NCBI GenBank assembly: GCA_902766745.1 | Contig: CACXES010000017.1 | Location: 1-64,000 of the forward strand | Length of the DNA stretch: 64,000 nt | Direction of reading: 5' to 3' | Origin: an uncultured Ruminococcus sp. | Lineage (GTDB): Bacteria > Bacillota > Clostridia > Monoglobales > Monoglobaceae | In this document: one piece after another, positions 1-7,513 of the stretch | How the letters are laid out: every line of letters begins with the position of its first letter | Position numbering within the stretch: the stretch's first letter is position 1 | The notes under the pieces: model-generated | The model's database searches: none | Told to the model about the DNA's origin: nothing | Seen by the model: the letters and a program-made list of their open reading frames with translations, nothing else | Made by a program: the position numbers and the translations under genes

Positions 1-1
1 A

Positions 2-1840
2 ACAGGCGAAAAACACCTTATGGGCGAATTCCTTATGAACGCTCAGGGCGAAGATGTTGTTGCAGGCGTAAGAACTCCGCAAAAGATCGATCAGCTTAAG
101 GAAGTTATGCCGGAAGTATACGATCAGTTCGTAAATATCTGCCATACTCTTGAAAATCACTACAGAGATATGCAGGATATGGAGTTTACCATTGAGGACA
201 GAAAGCTCTATATGCTTCAGACAAGAAACGGAAAAAGAACAGCTCAGGCTGCTTTGAAGATCGCTGTTGACCTTGTTTCGGAAGGCATGATCTCCGAGGA
301 AGAAGCCGTTCTTATGATAGATCCGCGTAACCTTGATACATTGCTTCACCCGCAGTTTGATGCAAAGGCTCTTAAGGCCGCAACTCCCGTTGCAAAGGCT
401 TTGGCTGCATCTCCCGGCGCCGCTTGCGGTAAAATAGTATTTACGGCCGACGATGCAAAGGAATGGAAAGCTCGCGGCGAAAAGGTTGTTTTGGTTCGTC
501 TTGAAACATCTCCCGAGGATATCGAGGGTATGAAAGCCGCTCAGGGTATACTTACGGTCCGCGGCGGTATGACATCACACGCTGCCGTTGTTGCAAGAGG
601 TATGGGAACATGCTGTGTATCGGGCTGCTCCGATATTGCAATGGACGAAGAAAACAAAAAGTTTGTTCTTGCAGGAAAAACCTATGTTGAAGGCGACTAT
701 ATCTCAATAGACGGTTCAACAGGCAACATCTATGACGGTATAATCCCGACAGTTGACGCTTCCATCGGCGGCGACTTTGGAACGATTATGGGCTGGGCAG
801 ACAAATACAGAACATTAAAGGTAAGAACAAATGCGGATACCCCGAAAGACGCAAAGAAGGCAAGAGAGCTTGGCGCAGAGGGTATCGGTCTTTGCCGTAC
901 AGAGCATATGTTCTTTGAGGGCAACAGAATCGACGCATTCCGCGAGATGATCTGCTCTGACACAGTTGAGGAGAGAGAGGCTGCTTTGGATAAGATTCTG
1001 CCTATGCAGCAGGGTGACTTTGAGCAGCTTTACGAAGCTTTGGAGGGCCACCCCGTAACCATCAGATTCTTGGATCCGCCTCTGCACGAATTCGTTCCCA
1101 CAGAGGAAGCCGATATCGAGAAGGTTGCAAAGGCTAAGAACAAGTCTGTTGAGGAAATCAAGACGATAATCAATTCGCTCCACGAGTTCAACCCGATGAT
1201 GGGTCACCGTGGCTGCCGTCTTGCAGTAACATATCCCGAAATCGCAAAGATGCAGACAAAGGCTGTTATCCGTGCGGCAATCAACGTTAAGAAGGCTCAC
1301 CCCGACTGGAACGTTGAACCCGAGATTATGATTCCGTTGATCGGCGACGAGAATGAGCTTAAGTATGTTAAGCAGTTCGTTGTGGAAACCGCCGACGAGG
1401 AAATTGCGGCTGCAGGCAGCGACCTCAAGTATGAGGTAGGTACCATGATTGAGATCCCGAGAGCGGCACTCACCGCTGACGCTATCGCAAAGGATGCTGA
1501 GTTCTTCTGCTTCGGTACAAACGACCTGACACAGATGACCTACGGCTTCTCGAGAGATGATGCGGGCAAGTTCCTCGACGCTTACTATGATGCGAAGATA
1601 TTCGAGAACGATCCGTTTGCAAAGCTTGACCAGACCGGTGTCGGCAAGCTTATGGAAATGGCAATCAAGCTCGGCAAGGGCATTCGTCCCGAAATGCACT
1701 GCGGTATCTGCGGTGAGCACGGCGGCGATCCCACAAGCGTAGAGTTCTGCCACAAGATCGGACTTGACTATGTATCCTGCTCGCCCTACCGTGTTCCGAT
1801 CGCAAGACTTGCGGCGGCACAGGCAGCAATCGCTGAGTAA
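2..1840 (+). CDS. ppdK: Pyruvate, phosphate dikinase, C-terminal 612 residues (5' end off window)
   Basis: PPDK interconverts pyruvate + ATP + Pi and PEP + AMP + PPi in the cytosol, serving glycolysis or gluconeogenesis in many anaerobes. The frame is open from base 2 and codes for protein upstream of the first ATG at 20 (TGEKHL, then MGEFLMNAQGEDVVAG), so this is a gene cut by the window edge, not a gene starting at 20. About 265 N-terminal residues (most of the nucleotide-binding domain) are missing compared with the usual ~875. Visible: the end of the ATP-grasp domain, the phosphohistidine swivel motif GGMTSHAAVVARG (His at bases 578-580), and the C-terminal PEP-binding TIM barrel with GTNDLTQMTYGFSRDD and the catalytic-cysteine motif HCGICGEHGG near the end. 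Codon use is biased towards GTT, GCA and CTT as in highly expressed genes. A strong terminator follows. Identification is very secure. Confidence 0.97.
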   Translation, partial: TGEKHLMGEFLMNAQGEDVVAGVRTPQKIDQLKEVMPEVYDQFVNICHTLENHYRDMQDMEFTIEDRKLYMLQTRNGKRTAQAALKIAVDLVSEGMISEEEAVLMIDPRNLDTLLHPQFDAKALKAATPVAKALAASPGAACGKIVFTADDAKEWKARGEKVVLVRLETSPEDIEGMKAAQGILTVRGGMTSHAAVVARGMGTCCVSGCSDIAMDEENKKFVLAGKTYVEGDYISIDGSTGNIYDGIIPTVDASIGGDFGTIMGWADKYRTLKVRTNADTPKDAKKARELGAEGIGLCRTEHMFFEGNRIDAFREMICSDTVEEREAALDKILPMQQGDFEQLYEALEGHPVTIRFLDPPLHEFVPTEEADIEKVAKAKNKSVEEIKTIINSLHEFNPMMGHRGCRLAVTYPEIAKMQTKAVIRAAINVKKAHPDWNVEPEIMIPLIGDENELKYVKQFVVETADEEIAAAGSDLKYEVGTMIEIPRAALTADAIAKDAEFFCFGTNDLTQMTYGFSRDDAGKFLDAYYDAKIFENDPFAKLDQTGVGKLMEMAIKLGKGIRPEMHCGICGEHGGDPTSVEFCHKIGLDYVSCSPYRVPIARLAAAQAAIAE

Positions 1841-1893
1841 TATTTAACTTCGTAATATAAACGGCGGTAAAGGATAACCGTTGTGTTTAAATC

Positions 1894-1924
1894 CCCCTCT
1901 GCTTTAACGGCGGAGGGGTTTTAT
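1894..1924 (+). terminator. Intrinsic terminator after ppdK
   Basis: CCCCTCTGC (1894-1902) pairs with GCGGAGGGG (1910-1918), a 9-bp stem with one G-U pair and a 7-nt loop, followed by a T run. Confidence 0.85.
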
Positions 1925-1962
1925 TATATGCAACAGAACAAAGCTTTGCAGAAGGCTGTTTC

Positions 1963-1991
1963 TTGACTTTACGCAGTGAGAGTGATATAAT
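1963..1991 (+). promoter_or_regulatory. SigA-type promoter for the PF06541 gene
   Basis: TTGACT at 1963-1968, a 17-nt spacer and TATAAT at 1986-1991. Predicted start near 1998, giving a ~78-nt leader that contains a 14-codon ORF. Confidence 0.8.
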
Positions 1992-2012
1992 ACAGCAAAA
2001 AAGAGGTATATT

Positions 2013-2057
2013 ATGTCGATGTTCGGTGTATATAAGGGTAATAATCATAACTTTTGA
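2013..2057 (+). CDS. Possible 14-residue leader peptide upstream of PF06541 gene
   Basis: ATG at 2013 follows an AAGAGGTA Shine-Dalgarno-like sequence and reads MSMFGVYKGNNHNF before TGA at 2055-2057, 18 nt ahead of the next gene's start. It lies just after a good promoter, so it will be transcribed. Whether it is translated is unknown; it is too short for homology arguments and may be chance. Confidence 0.3.
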   Translation: MSMFGVYKGNNHNF

Positions 2058-2075
2058 GCAAAAGGGGTGGGTTAA

Positions 2076-2948
2076 ATGCTTGACAGGCTTTGTATGTACG
2101 TTATAATGTTTTTTGTATTTTCCGTTGCAGGGTGGCTTACGGAGGTTGTGCTGTTCCTTGCAGAGGATCACGTTTTCGTGAACCGAGGCTTTCTTATCGG
2201 GCCGTACTGTCCGATTTACGGCTGCGGAGTTGTGACGGCAACGCTTCTCTTAGGCGGCGAAATATTCAGGTGCGGAACAGTTTTGGAGACGTTCTTTGCG
2301 GGAATGGTTCTCTGCGGTGCTTTGGAATATTTCACAAGCTGGTTTATGGAACGTCGTTATCACGCCAGATGGTGGGATTACAGCTCGAAGCCCATGAACC
2401 TTCACGGACGAATATGGATAGGAAATCTGATTCTGTTCGGAATTGCGTGTACTGTTATTGTACATTGGATTACGCCGGCGTATTTTAGGCTTATGTACGC
2501 CTGTCCCAAGGCTGTGCTTTACATATGTGCGGCAGCGGTTATTGTTATTATGACTGTGGACTATTCCGCATCATTCTCGCTTATGAGCAAGGTCAAGAAC
2601 ACCATTGATTCTCAAATCGGGGACAACACTGCGGAAATCAGCCGCAAGGTTCACGAGGTTCTGCAAAGTAAAAGCAGACTCCTTCGGCGTATTCATGAGG
2701 CTTACTCCGAGATGCAGGTGCGTCCCCGTGCAATGATGAGGGAATACAGAAGTGCACGCTCCGACTATCGCAGTGCAAGACGAAGTGCAAGGCATATGCG
2801 GCTGCGCTTTGAGAGAGCGGAGAGAAACAAAACGAGCAGGTATGCCGAGCTTAAGCTGAGAAGCACTGAGGCAAAGGCAAAGCTGCATGAGACAAGGCTG
2901 CGCTTTAGGGAGCTTCAGAAAAAAATTACTCCCGGCAAGGACGACTGA
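2076..2948 (+). CDS. PF06541-family membrane protein (putative ABC-transporter type IV)
   Basis: This 290-residue protein has about five hydrophobic segments in its first ~175 residues and a very basic, helical tail (about 190-290, rich in Arg, Ser and Tyr) that should be cytoplasmic and may form a coiled coil. The hydrophobic part carries features I associate with Pfam PF06541 (ABC_trans_CmpB, putative ABC-transporter type IV), for example GFLIGPYCPIYGCG and WWDYSSKPMNLHGRI. Despite the family name, no ATPase partner is nearby and the biochemical role is not established. The start follows AGGGGTGGG with good spacing. It is a single-gene transcript with its own promoter and a short upstream ORF. 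Family assignment is fairly sure; function is unknown. Confidence 0.8.
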   Translation: MLDRLCMYVIMFFVFSVAGWLTEVVLFLAEDHVFVNRGFLIGPYCPIYGCGVVTATLLLGGEIFRCGTVLETFFAGMVLCGALEYFTSWFMERRYHARWWDYSSKPMNLHGRIWIGNLILFGIACTVIVHWITPAYFRLMYACPKAVLYICAAAVIVIMTVDYSASFSLMSKVKNTIDSQIGDNTAEISRKVHEVLQSKSRLLRRIHEAYSEMQVRPRAMMREYRSARSDYRSARRSARHMRLRFERAERNKTSRYAELKLRSTEAKAKLHETRLRFRELQKKITPGKDD

Positions 2949-2986
2949 ACGAATATCACCCGCAGCCGCATAATCTTTTGGATAGA

Positions 2987-3037
2987 GGCTCCCCTTTTTG
3001 ACAAAGGGGAGCTGCCGCTGTCGGGCGGCTGAGGGGA
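2987..3037. repeat. Two-hairpin dispersed repeat, copy C
   Basis: First hairpin GGCTCCCC/GGGGAGC around a TTTTTGACAAA-type loop. Second hairpin GCCGC/GCGGC. Then a conserved GAGGGGAT end. The architecture matches the copies at 32300-32347 and 32513-32560, and the partial copy at 63979-64000 shares its 3' end. The rest of the 2949-3255 gap holds a terminator and an AT-rich region with TATAAT-like hexamers (3166-3171, 3209-3214) ahead of the kduI gene, but no convincing -35 box. Confidence 0.65.
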
Positions 3038-3102
3038 TAAGCCGTTGAATGTTCCGATTTACCGTATCGCAGCAGCATTTGCAGAAAAGAATCTATTATC
3101 TT

Positions 3103-3122
3103 CCGCCGCAAGGCGGTTTTTT
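3103..3122 (+). terminator. Intrinsic terminator
   Basis: CCGCC, GCAA tetraloop, GGCGG and then six T. Probably the terminator of the 2076 gene, placed after the repeat element. Confidence 0.8.
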
Positions 3123-3255
3123 AATTCCATAAAAATCCTACAACTCAAATTCATTGAAAGTGCAATATAATACACATAAAAAGCAAATACATGGCAGTTT
3201 ATATAGATTATAATAGACTTAAAAGAACGATTTTAATATAAAAGAGGTGTAAAAA

Positions 3256-4875
3256 GTGGTAAAATGTATCTTAAAGGATGTAAACGGTGATACATTGCTC
3301 GAGCTTTCCGGTGACAGTATTGACACCGTATACGAGGATGTCTATAAGGAGGGCAGCCGATTTGAGGTAAGTGCCGACAGCGAGTGGATAACAGCTGCAT
3401 TTGACGAATCGCAGATACCTTCCACGGTTTTTGTGCCTGACCGGAGGTTTACTTATAATATTCCGTTTGGCGGCGATCTTGCCGGATATGATGCGGAATC
3501 GTGGAAAAAGTGCGGACACAGGATTGTTATAAAAGAAGCCGAGAATGCGTTTGATACGAGGAATATCGCACTGAACAGCCTTGACCTTGAGGCGGCGAAC
3601 GGTACCTATCCCCATGTCGAGGCAAACTTCGTCACACGAGGCGAGGCGTGTTTTCGGGCGAGGAATGCTATAGACGGTGCTTTTGACAACACAAAGCACG
3701 GCAACTATCCCTATCATTCCTGGGCGGCAGGTGCGAGAGAGGATATGGTCTACACTCTTGATTTCGGCGGAGAGGTTGAGGTTGATGAGGTGACCTTCTA
3801 TCTGAGGGCGGATTTCCCTCACGATACATATTGGCGCTCGCTCAATGTAGTATTCTCGGACGGAAGCTTTGAAAAAGCAAGCTTTGCCGAAACGGCGGAG
3901 GGACAGAAGGTTACCCTTTCCGAGCCGAAGAAAACAAGTAAAATAATACTTAAGGATTTCAAGCAGGCATCCGAGCCGCTGTCGTGGGCGGCACTGTCCC
4001 AGCTTGAGGTAAAAGGAAAATATATTAAAAAGGAGATTGATAAAATGGAAGTCAGAAACGCATCAAATTCAAAGGATGTTAAGCATTACACAACCGAAAG
4101 ACTCAGAGAGGAATTTCATATAGCAAACCTTTTTACAAAGGACAATGTAAGAATGGTATACAGCCACATCGATAGGATAATAACCGCAGGCTTTATGCCT
4201 GTGCTTCACGAATTAAGGCTTGAGGCGGGCAAAGAGCTTGCGGCGGAGTACTTCCTGGAAAGACGTGAAATGGGATGTATCAATATCGGCGGCCGCGGTG
4301 TTATCACCGTTGACGGCGTTGAATACAACATGGAGCCGCGTGACGGAATTTATATAGGCATGGGCAACAAGGATATTTCATTTAAGAGTGCAGATCCCGA
4401 AGCTCCGGCGAAGTTCTATGTAAGCTCCTGCCCGGCACATAAGGCTTATCCTATCGTTAAGATTGACATATCCAAGGCGAAAAAGGTTCCCTGCGGCAGT
4501 GCGGCGGACGCAAACAAGAGAGTTATTAACCAGTACATACATCCGGAGGTAATGCAGAGCTGTCAGCTGGCAATGGGTCTGACGCAGCTTGAGGAGGGTT
4601 CCGTATGGAACACCATGCCCTGTCACACCCACGACAGAAGAATGGAGGTATATCTCTATCTCGATATGGGTGAGGATGATGTTGTATTCCATATGATGGG
4701 AGAACCGACGGAGACACGGCATATTATAATGCACAACGAGGAGGCGGTTATCAGTCCCAGCTGGTCAATCCACAGCGGTGTCGGAACCAAGGCTTATTCG
4801 TTTATCTGGGCTATGTGCGGCGAGAATCAGGAGTTCACCGATATGGACGGAATCGCAACAAGGGATTTGAGATAG
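3256..4875 (+). CDS. kduI: 5-keto-4-deoxyuronate isomerase KduI with discoidin-like N-terminal extension
   Basis: KduI isomerises 5-keto-4-deoxyuronate, released by pectate or glycosaminoglycan lyases, to 2,5-diketo-3-deoxygluconate. The C-terminal ~276 residues (from Met at 4045) are a full KduI: MEVRNASNSKDVKHY opening, YSHIDRIITAGFMPV, and metal ligands His457, His459, Glu464 and His506, whose spacing (2, 5, 42) matches E. coli KduI His196/198/Glu203/His245. The first ~263 residues are extra. They include an F5/8 type C-like stretch (about 125-260; ARNAIDGAF, VYTLDFGG) of unknown role. GTG 3256 follows AGAGGTG. The KduI part also has its own AGGAG (4031-4035) nine bases before ATG 4045, so two products are possible. 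kduD follows 13 nt downstream. Isomerase call is secure; the role of the extension is unknown. Confidence 0.9.
   Translation: MVKCILKDVNGDTLLELSGDSIDTVYEDVYKEGSRFEVSADSEWITAAFDESQIPSTVFVPDRRFTYNIPFGGDLAGYDAESWKKCGHRIVIKEAENAFDTRNIALNSLDLEAANGTYPHVEANFVTRGEACFRARNAIDGAFDNTKHGNYPYHSWAAGAREDMVYTLDFGGEVEVDEVTFYLRADFPHDTYWRSLNVVFSDGSFEKASFAETAEGQKVTLSEPKKTSKIILKDFKQASEPLSWAALSQLEVKGKYIKKEIDKMEVRNASNSKDVKHYTTERLREEFHIANLFTKDNVRMVYSHIDRIITAGFMPVLHELRLEAGKELAAEYFLERREMGCINIGGRGVITVDGVEYNMEPRDGIYIGMGNKDISFKSADPEAPAKFYVSSCPAHKAYPIVKIDISKAKKVPCGSAADANKRVINQYIHPEVMQSCQLAMGLTQLEEGSVWNTMPCHTHDRRMEVYLYLDMGEDDVVFHMMGEPTETRHIIMHNEEAVISPSWSIHSGVGTKAYSFIWAMCGENQEFTDMDGIATRDLR
4031..4047 (+). promoter_or_regulatory. 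Internal ribosome-binding site and start for a KduI-only product
   Basis: AGGAG at 4031-4035 and ATG at 4045 lie in frame inside the long kduI ORF, exactly at the point where homology to ordinary KduI begins. This suggests either a recent fusion of two adjacent genes or deliberate dual initiation. Confidence 0.55.
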
Positions 4876-4888
4876 GAGGCTTGTGCAT

Positions 4889-5683
4889 ATGTTAAATTTC
4901 AGACTTGACGGAAAAATCGCTCTTGTCACCGGCGCATCCTACGGCATAGGCTTTGCCATTGCGAAGGGCTTTGCTGAGGCGGGTGCAACAATCGTATTTA
5001 ATGATATAAAGCAGGAGCTTGTGGACAAGGGTCTTGCGGCATACAAGGCGGAGGGCATCGAAGCACGCGGATATGTATGCGACGTGACGGATGAGGCGGC
5101 TGTCAACGATATGGTTGCCAAAATCGAGAACGAGGTTGGCGTTATTGACATTCTTGTAAATAACGCAGGCATAATAAAGCGAATACCCATGACCGAAATG
5201 TCGGCGGCGGAGTTCAGACAGGTAATAGACGTGGACTTAAACGCTCCGTTCATCGTTTCAAAGGCGGTTATCCCCTCCATGATCAAAAAGGGTCACGGAA
5301 AGATAATCAACATCTGCTCCATGATGAGCGAGCTGGGCCGTGAGACGGTTTCCGCTTATGCGGCGGCAAAGGGCGGCCTTAAAATGCTGACACGAAACAT
5401 CTGCTCGGAATACGGCGAATACAACATTCAGTGCAACGGCATAGGCCCCGGTTACATTGCCACGCCGCAGACTGCGCCCCTGCGTGAGAAGCAGGAGGAT
5501 GGTTCAAGACATCCCTTTGATTCGTTTATCTGTGCGAAAACGCCCGCCGGCAGATGGCTCGAACCCGAGGAGCTTGCGGGACCGGCGGTATTTTTGGCAA
5601 GCGAAGCCTCGAATGCCGTCAACGGTCACATTTTATATGTGGACGGCGGAATTTTGGCTTATATCGGAAAGCAGCCGAAATAA
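4889..5683 (+). CDS. kduD: 2-keto-3-deoxygluconate/2-deoxygluconate dehydrogenase KduD (SDR family)
   Basis: An NAD(P)-dependent short-chain dehydrogenase of 264 residues. KduD reduces 2,5-diketo-3-deoxygluconate to 2-keto-3-deoxygluconate, the step after KduI, feeding KDG kinase and aldolase. Seen: cofactor motif TGASYGIG near the N-terminus, NNAG, catalytic Ser...YAAAK (SAYAAAKGG) and the late FLASEASNAVNGHILYVDGG typical of this subgroup. ATG 4889 is preferred over the in-frame GTG at 4883 because AGGAGG (4874-4879) is nine bases from the ATG but only three from the GTG. It is 13 nt downstream of kduI in what is clearly an operon. No lyase, KDG kinase or aldolase is in the window, so the rest of the pathway must be elsewhere. 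Some SDRs of this type act on other polyols; context supports KduD. Confidence 0.9.
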   Translation: MLNFRLDGKIALVTGASYGIGFAIAKGFAEAGATIVFNDIKQELVDKGLAAYKAEGIEARGYVCDVTDEAAVNDMVAKIENEVGVIDILVNNAGIIKRIPMTEMSAAEFRQVIDVDLNAPFIVSKAVIPSMIKKGHGKIINICSMMSELGRETVSAYAAAKGGLKMLTRNICSEYGEYNIQCNGIGPGYIATPQTAPLREKQEDGSRHPFDSFICAKTPAGRWLEPEELAGPAVFLASEASNAVNGHILYVDGGILAYIGKQPK

Positions 5684-5710
5684 GCGAAGCGGACCTTTGA
5701 ATAAAAATTT

Positions 5711-5744
5711 AAATCGGGGCATCTCTCCGGCGATGCTCCGATTT
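5711..5744. terminator. Terminator hairpin after kduD
   Basis: A 13-bp inverted repeat (5711-5723 with 5732-5744, one G-U) flanked by AAATTT and ATTTAAAA. It sits immediately before the corC promoter. Confidence 0.65.
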
Positions 5745-5752
5745 AAAAATAT

Positions 5753-5781
5753 TTGACATTTTACGGATTATGTGATATACT
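5753..5781 (+). promoter_or_regulatory. Near-consensus promoter for the leader ORF and corC
   Basis: TTGACA (5753-5758), 17-nt spacer, TATACT (5776-5781). Start expected near 5788, giving a ~218-nt leader before the transporter gene. Confidence 0.85.
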
Positions 5782-5813
5782 AAAATAAATTTTTATGAGG
5801 GGTGATAAATAAG

Positions 5814-5954
5814 ATGGACGCAGACGACGATGATGCGAACGGTAACAACTGTTTTAACGGGAATTTCACAGGGATAAAACTAACCTTTTTATGTATACAG
5901 GCATATCTGCGCCGTAGAATTACACGGGACAGATGTGTCTTTTTGCGTATTTAG
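5814..5954 (+). CDS. Candidate acidic leader peptide upstream of CorC-family transporter
   Basis: A 46-codon ORF opening MDADDDDANGNN, with ATG at 5814 nine bases after AGGGGTG (5798-5804) and TAG at 5952-5954. It fills most of the 5' leader between a strong promoter and the transporter gene. Five of its first seven residues are Asp; the C-terminal half is basic and hydrophobic (LRRRI, RDRCVFLRI). N-terminal acidic runs are known to destabilise translating ribosomes at low Mg2+ in the E. coli MgtL leader, so a regulatory leader is plausible. A weak hairpin (GACA/TGTC) before a T5 run overlaps its 3' end (about 5928-5945). No protein family recognised; translation is not demonstrated. Confidence 0.5.
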   Translation: MDADDDDANGNNCFNGNFTGIKLTFLCIQAYLRRRITRDRCVFLRI

Positions 5955-6005
5955 AGGGAATTATTCGGAATTAAGGCTAAATATACATAAAAGGAGAGTT
6001 AAAAA

Positions 6006-7265
6006 TTGAGTAATACATCATATATAATAATTATGATTGTGCTGGTAATATTTTCGGCGTACTTTTCGGCAACGGAAACGGCGTTTTCATCGCTGAACCG
6101 AACACGGCTTAAGGCACTGGCGGAAAAAGGCGATAAGCGTGCGAAGCGTGCTTATGAAATTTCGGAGAGATATGATAAGCTTATTTCCACCATACTGATC
6201 GGAAATAATATTGTAAACATAGCACTTGCGTCCTTGGGAACAGTGTTGTTTGTGAAGCTTTGCGGCGATGCGGGCGCAACGGTGTCTACCGTTGTCATAA
6301 CGGTGGTTGTACTGATATTCGGCGAAATCTCGCCCAAGAGCATAGCGAAGGACTGCCCCGAGAAGTTTGCAATGTTCTCGGCACCGTTCCTGAGGCTCTG
6401 TATCTGGATTCTTATGCCGCTGAATGTTGTGTTTTCGGCATGGAAACGGCTTCTGACCCGGCTTTTGAAAACCGAATCCGATTCAAAGATGTCTCAGGAG
6501 GAGCTTCTTATGCTTGTTGAGGAGGTTCAGCAGGATGGAAGCATCGACGAAAACGAGGGCGAGCTTTTGACGAACGTAATCGAATTTTCAAATATCGAGG
6601 CGGAGGACATCCTGACCCATCGTGTGGATCTCGAGGCGGTGTCCGTTGAGGCCGATAAGAGGGAGATTGCCGAGGTCTTTCACACATCAAAATTTTCGAG
6701 GATTTTGGTATACAGAGAGAGTATCGACAATATAATCGGCGTAATTCACCAGAAGGATTTTTATACCGGCATGGGCGTTACAAGTAAAGCTATCGAAGAT
6801 ATCATCACTCCGGTTATTTTTGTCCTCAGAAACGAAAAGATAAGCGATATGCTCGAGAAGCTTCAAAAGAGTAAATCGCACATGGCGGTGGTTCTGGACG
6901 AATACGGCGGTACCTACGGAATAGTAACAATGGAGGATATTCTTGAGGAGCTGGTCGGTGAGATATGGGACGAGCATGACGAGGTTGTTGAGAGTATAAG
7001 GAAGTGCGGAGACGCATATATCGTAAATGCCGCTATGGATTTTGACGATTTCTGTGAGTATTTTGACATAGAAACCGAGTCGGACAGCACCTCGCTCAGC
7101 GGCTGGATTATGGAGCAAATGGAGAAAATCCCCGAGGCAGGCGAAAGCTTTAAATTTGAAAACCTTACCGTTACGGTTACGAGCGTTGACAATCACCGTA
7201 TTTCCGAGGCGCGGGTTTTGCGCGGGCCCAAGGCGGCGGAGGACGGCGATGATACGGACAAGTAG
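6006..7265 (+). CDS. CorC/HlyC-family (CNNM/DUF21-CBS) divalent metal transporter
   Basis: This 419-residue inner-membrane protein has the standard order: DUF21/CNNM transmembrane domain (about 1-180, opening YIIIMIVLVIFSAYFSATETAFSS), a CBS-pair regulatory domain (about 200-325, containing ILVYRESIDNIIGVIHQKDF and MAVVLDEYGGTYGIVTMEDI) and a CorC_HlyC domain (about 340-405). Relatives act in Mg2+ (and Co2+) homeostasis, such as B. subtilis MpfA in Mg2+ efflux; the haemolysin label is historical. The start is TTG 6006, nine bases after AGGAG (5992-5996), which may limit translation. It is transcribed behind the acidic leader ORF and appears monocistronic. Family is certain; substrate and direction of transport are not. 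Confidence 0.9.
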   Translation: MSNTSYIIIMIVLVIFSAYFSATETAFSSLNRTRLKALAEKGDKRAKRAYEISERYDKLISTILIGNNIVNIALASLGTVLFVKLCGDAGATVSTVVITVVVLIFGEISPKSIAKDCPEKFAMFSAPFLRLCIWILMPLNVVFSAWKRLLTRLLKTESDSKMSQEELLMLVEEVQQDGSIDENEGELLTNVIEFSNIEAEDILTHRVDLEAVSVEADKREIAEVFHTSKFSRILVYRESIDNIIGVIHQKDFYTGMGVTSKAIEDIITPVIFVLRNEKISDMLEKLQKSKSHMAVVLDEYGGTYGIVTMEDILEELVGEIWDEHDEVVESIRKCGDAYIVNAAMDFDDFCEYFDIETESDSTSLSGWIMEQMEKIPEAGESFKFENLTVTVTSVDNHRISEARVLRGPKAAEDGDDTDK

Positions 7266-7338
7266 AGCCACCTTATGTTAAATTGATGTTAATTTAAGGA
7301 TAAATTACTGTTATACGACAAATTTTTTAAAAAATAGC

Positions 7339-7367
7339 TTGAAGTTTTTCTGCGGATATGTTAATAT
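7339..7367 (+). promoter_or_regulatory. Promoter for the purine permease gene
   Basis: TTGAAG (7339-7344), 17-nt spacer, TAATAT (7362-7367). It gives a ~140-nt leader in which I could not match the conserved core of the purine riboswitch. Confidence 0.7.
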
Positions 7368-7513
7368 TATAAAGTATTGCTGAGGATTAACTGCTCTTTG
7401 TGGGGGTTATACATAGGGTGGTGCCTTGCGGATACAGACGGATAAATTTTGCATCATATAATGAGTTATGTAAAAAAATTAAAATTTATTATATTTATAC
7501 TTTTGGAGGAAGT

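Noticed and set aside
815-1753. A 312-residue minus-strand open frame inside ppdK
   Set aside because: Antisense to conserved PPDK motifs; no promoter, ribosome-binding site or family resemblance.
7368-7513. Purine riboswitch upstream of the NCS2 permease
   Set aside because: Expected from the gene's function, but the conserved three-way-junction core and kissing-loop sequences were not found.
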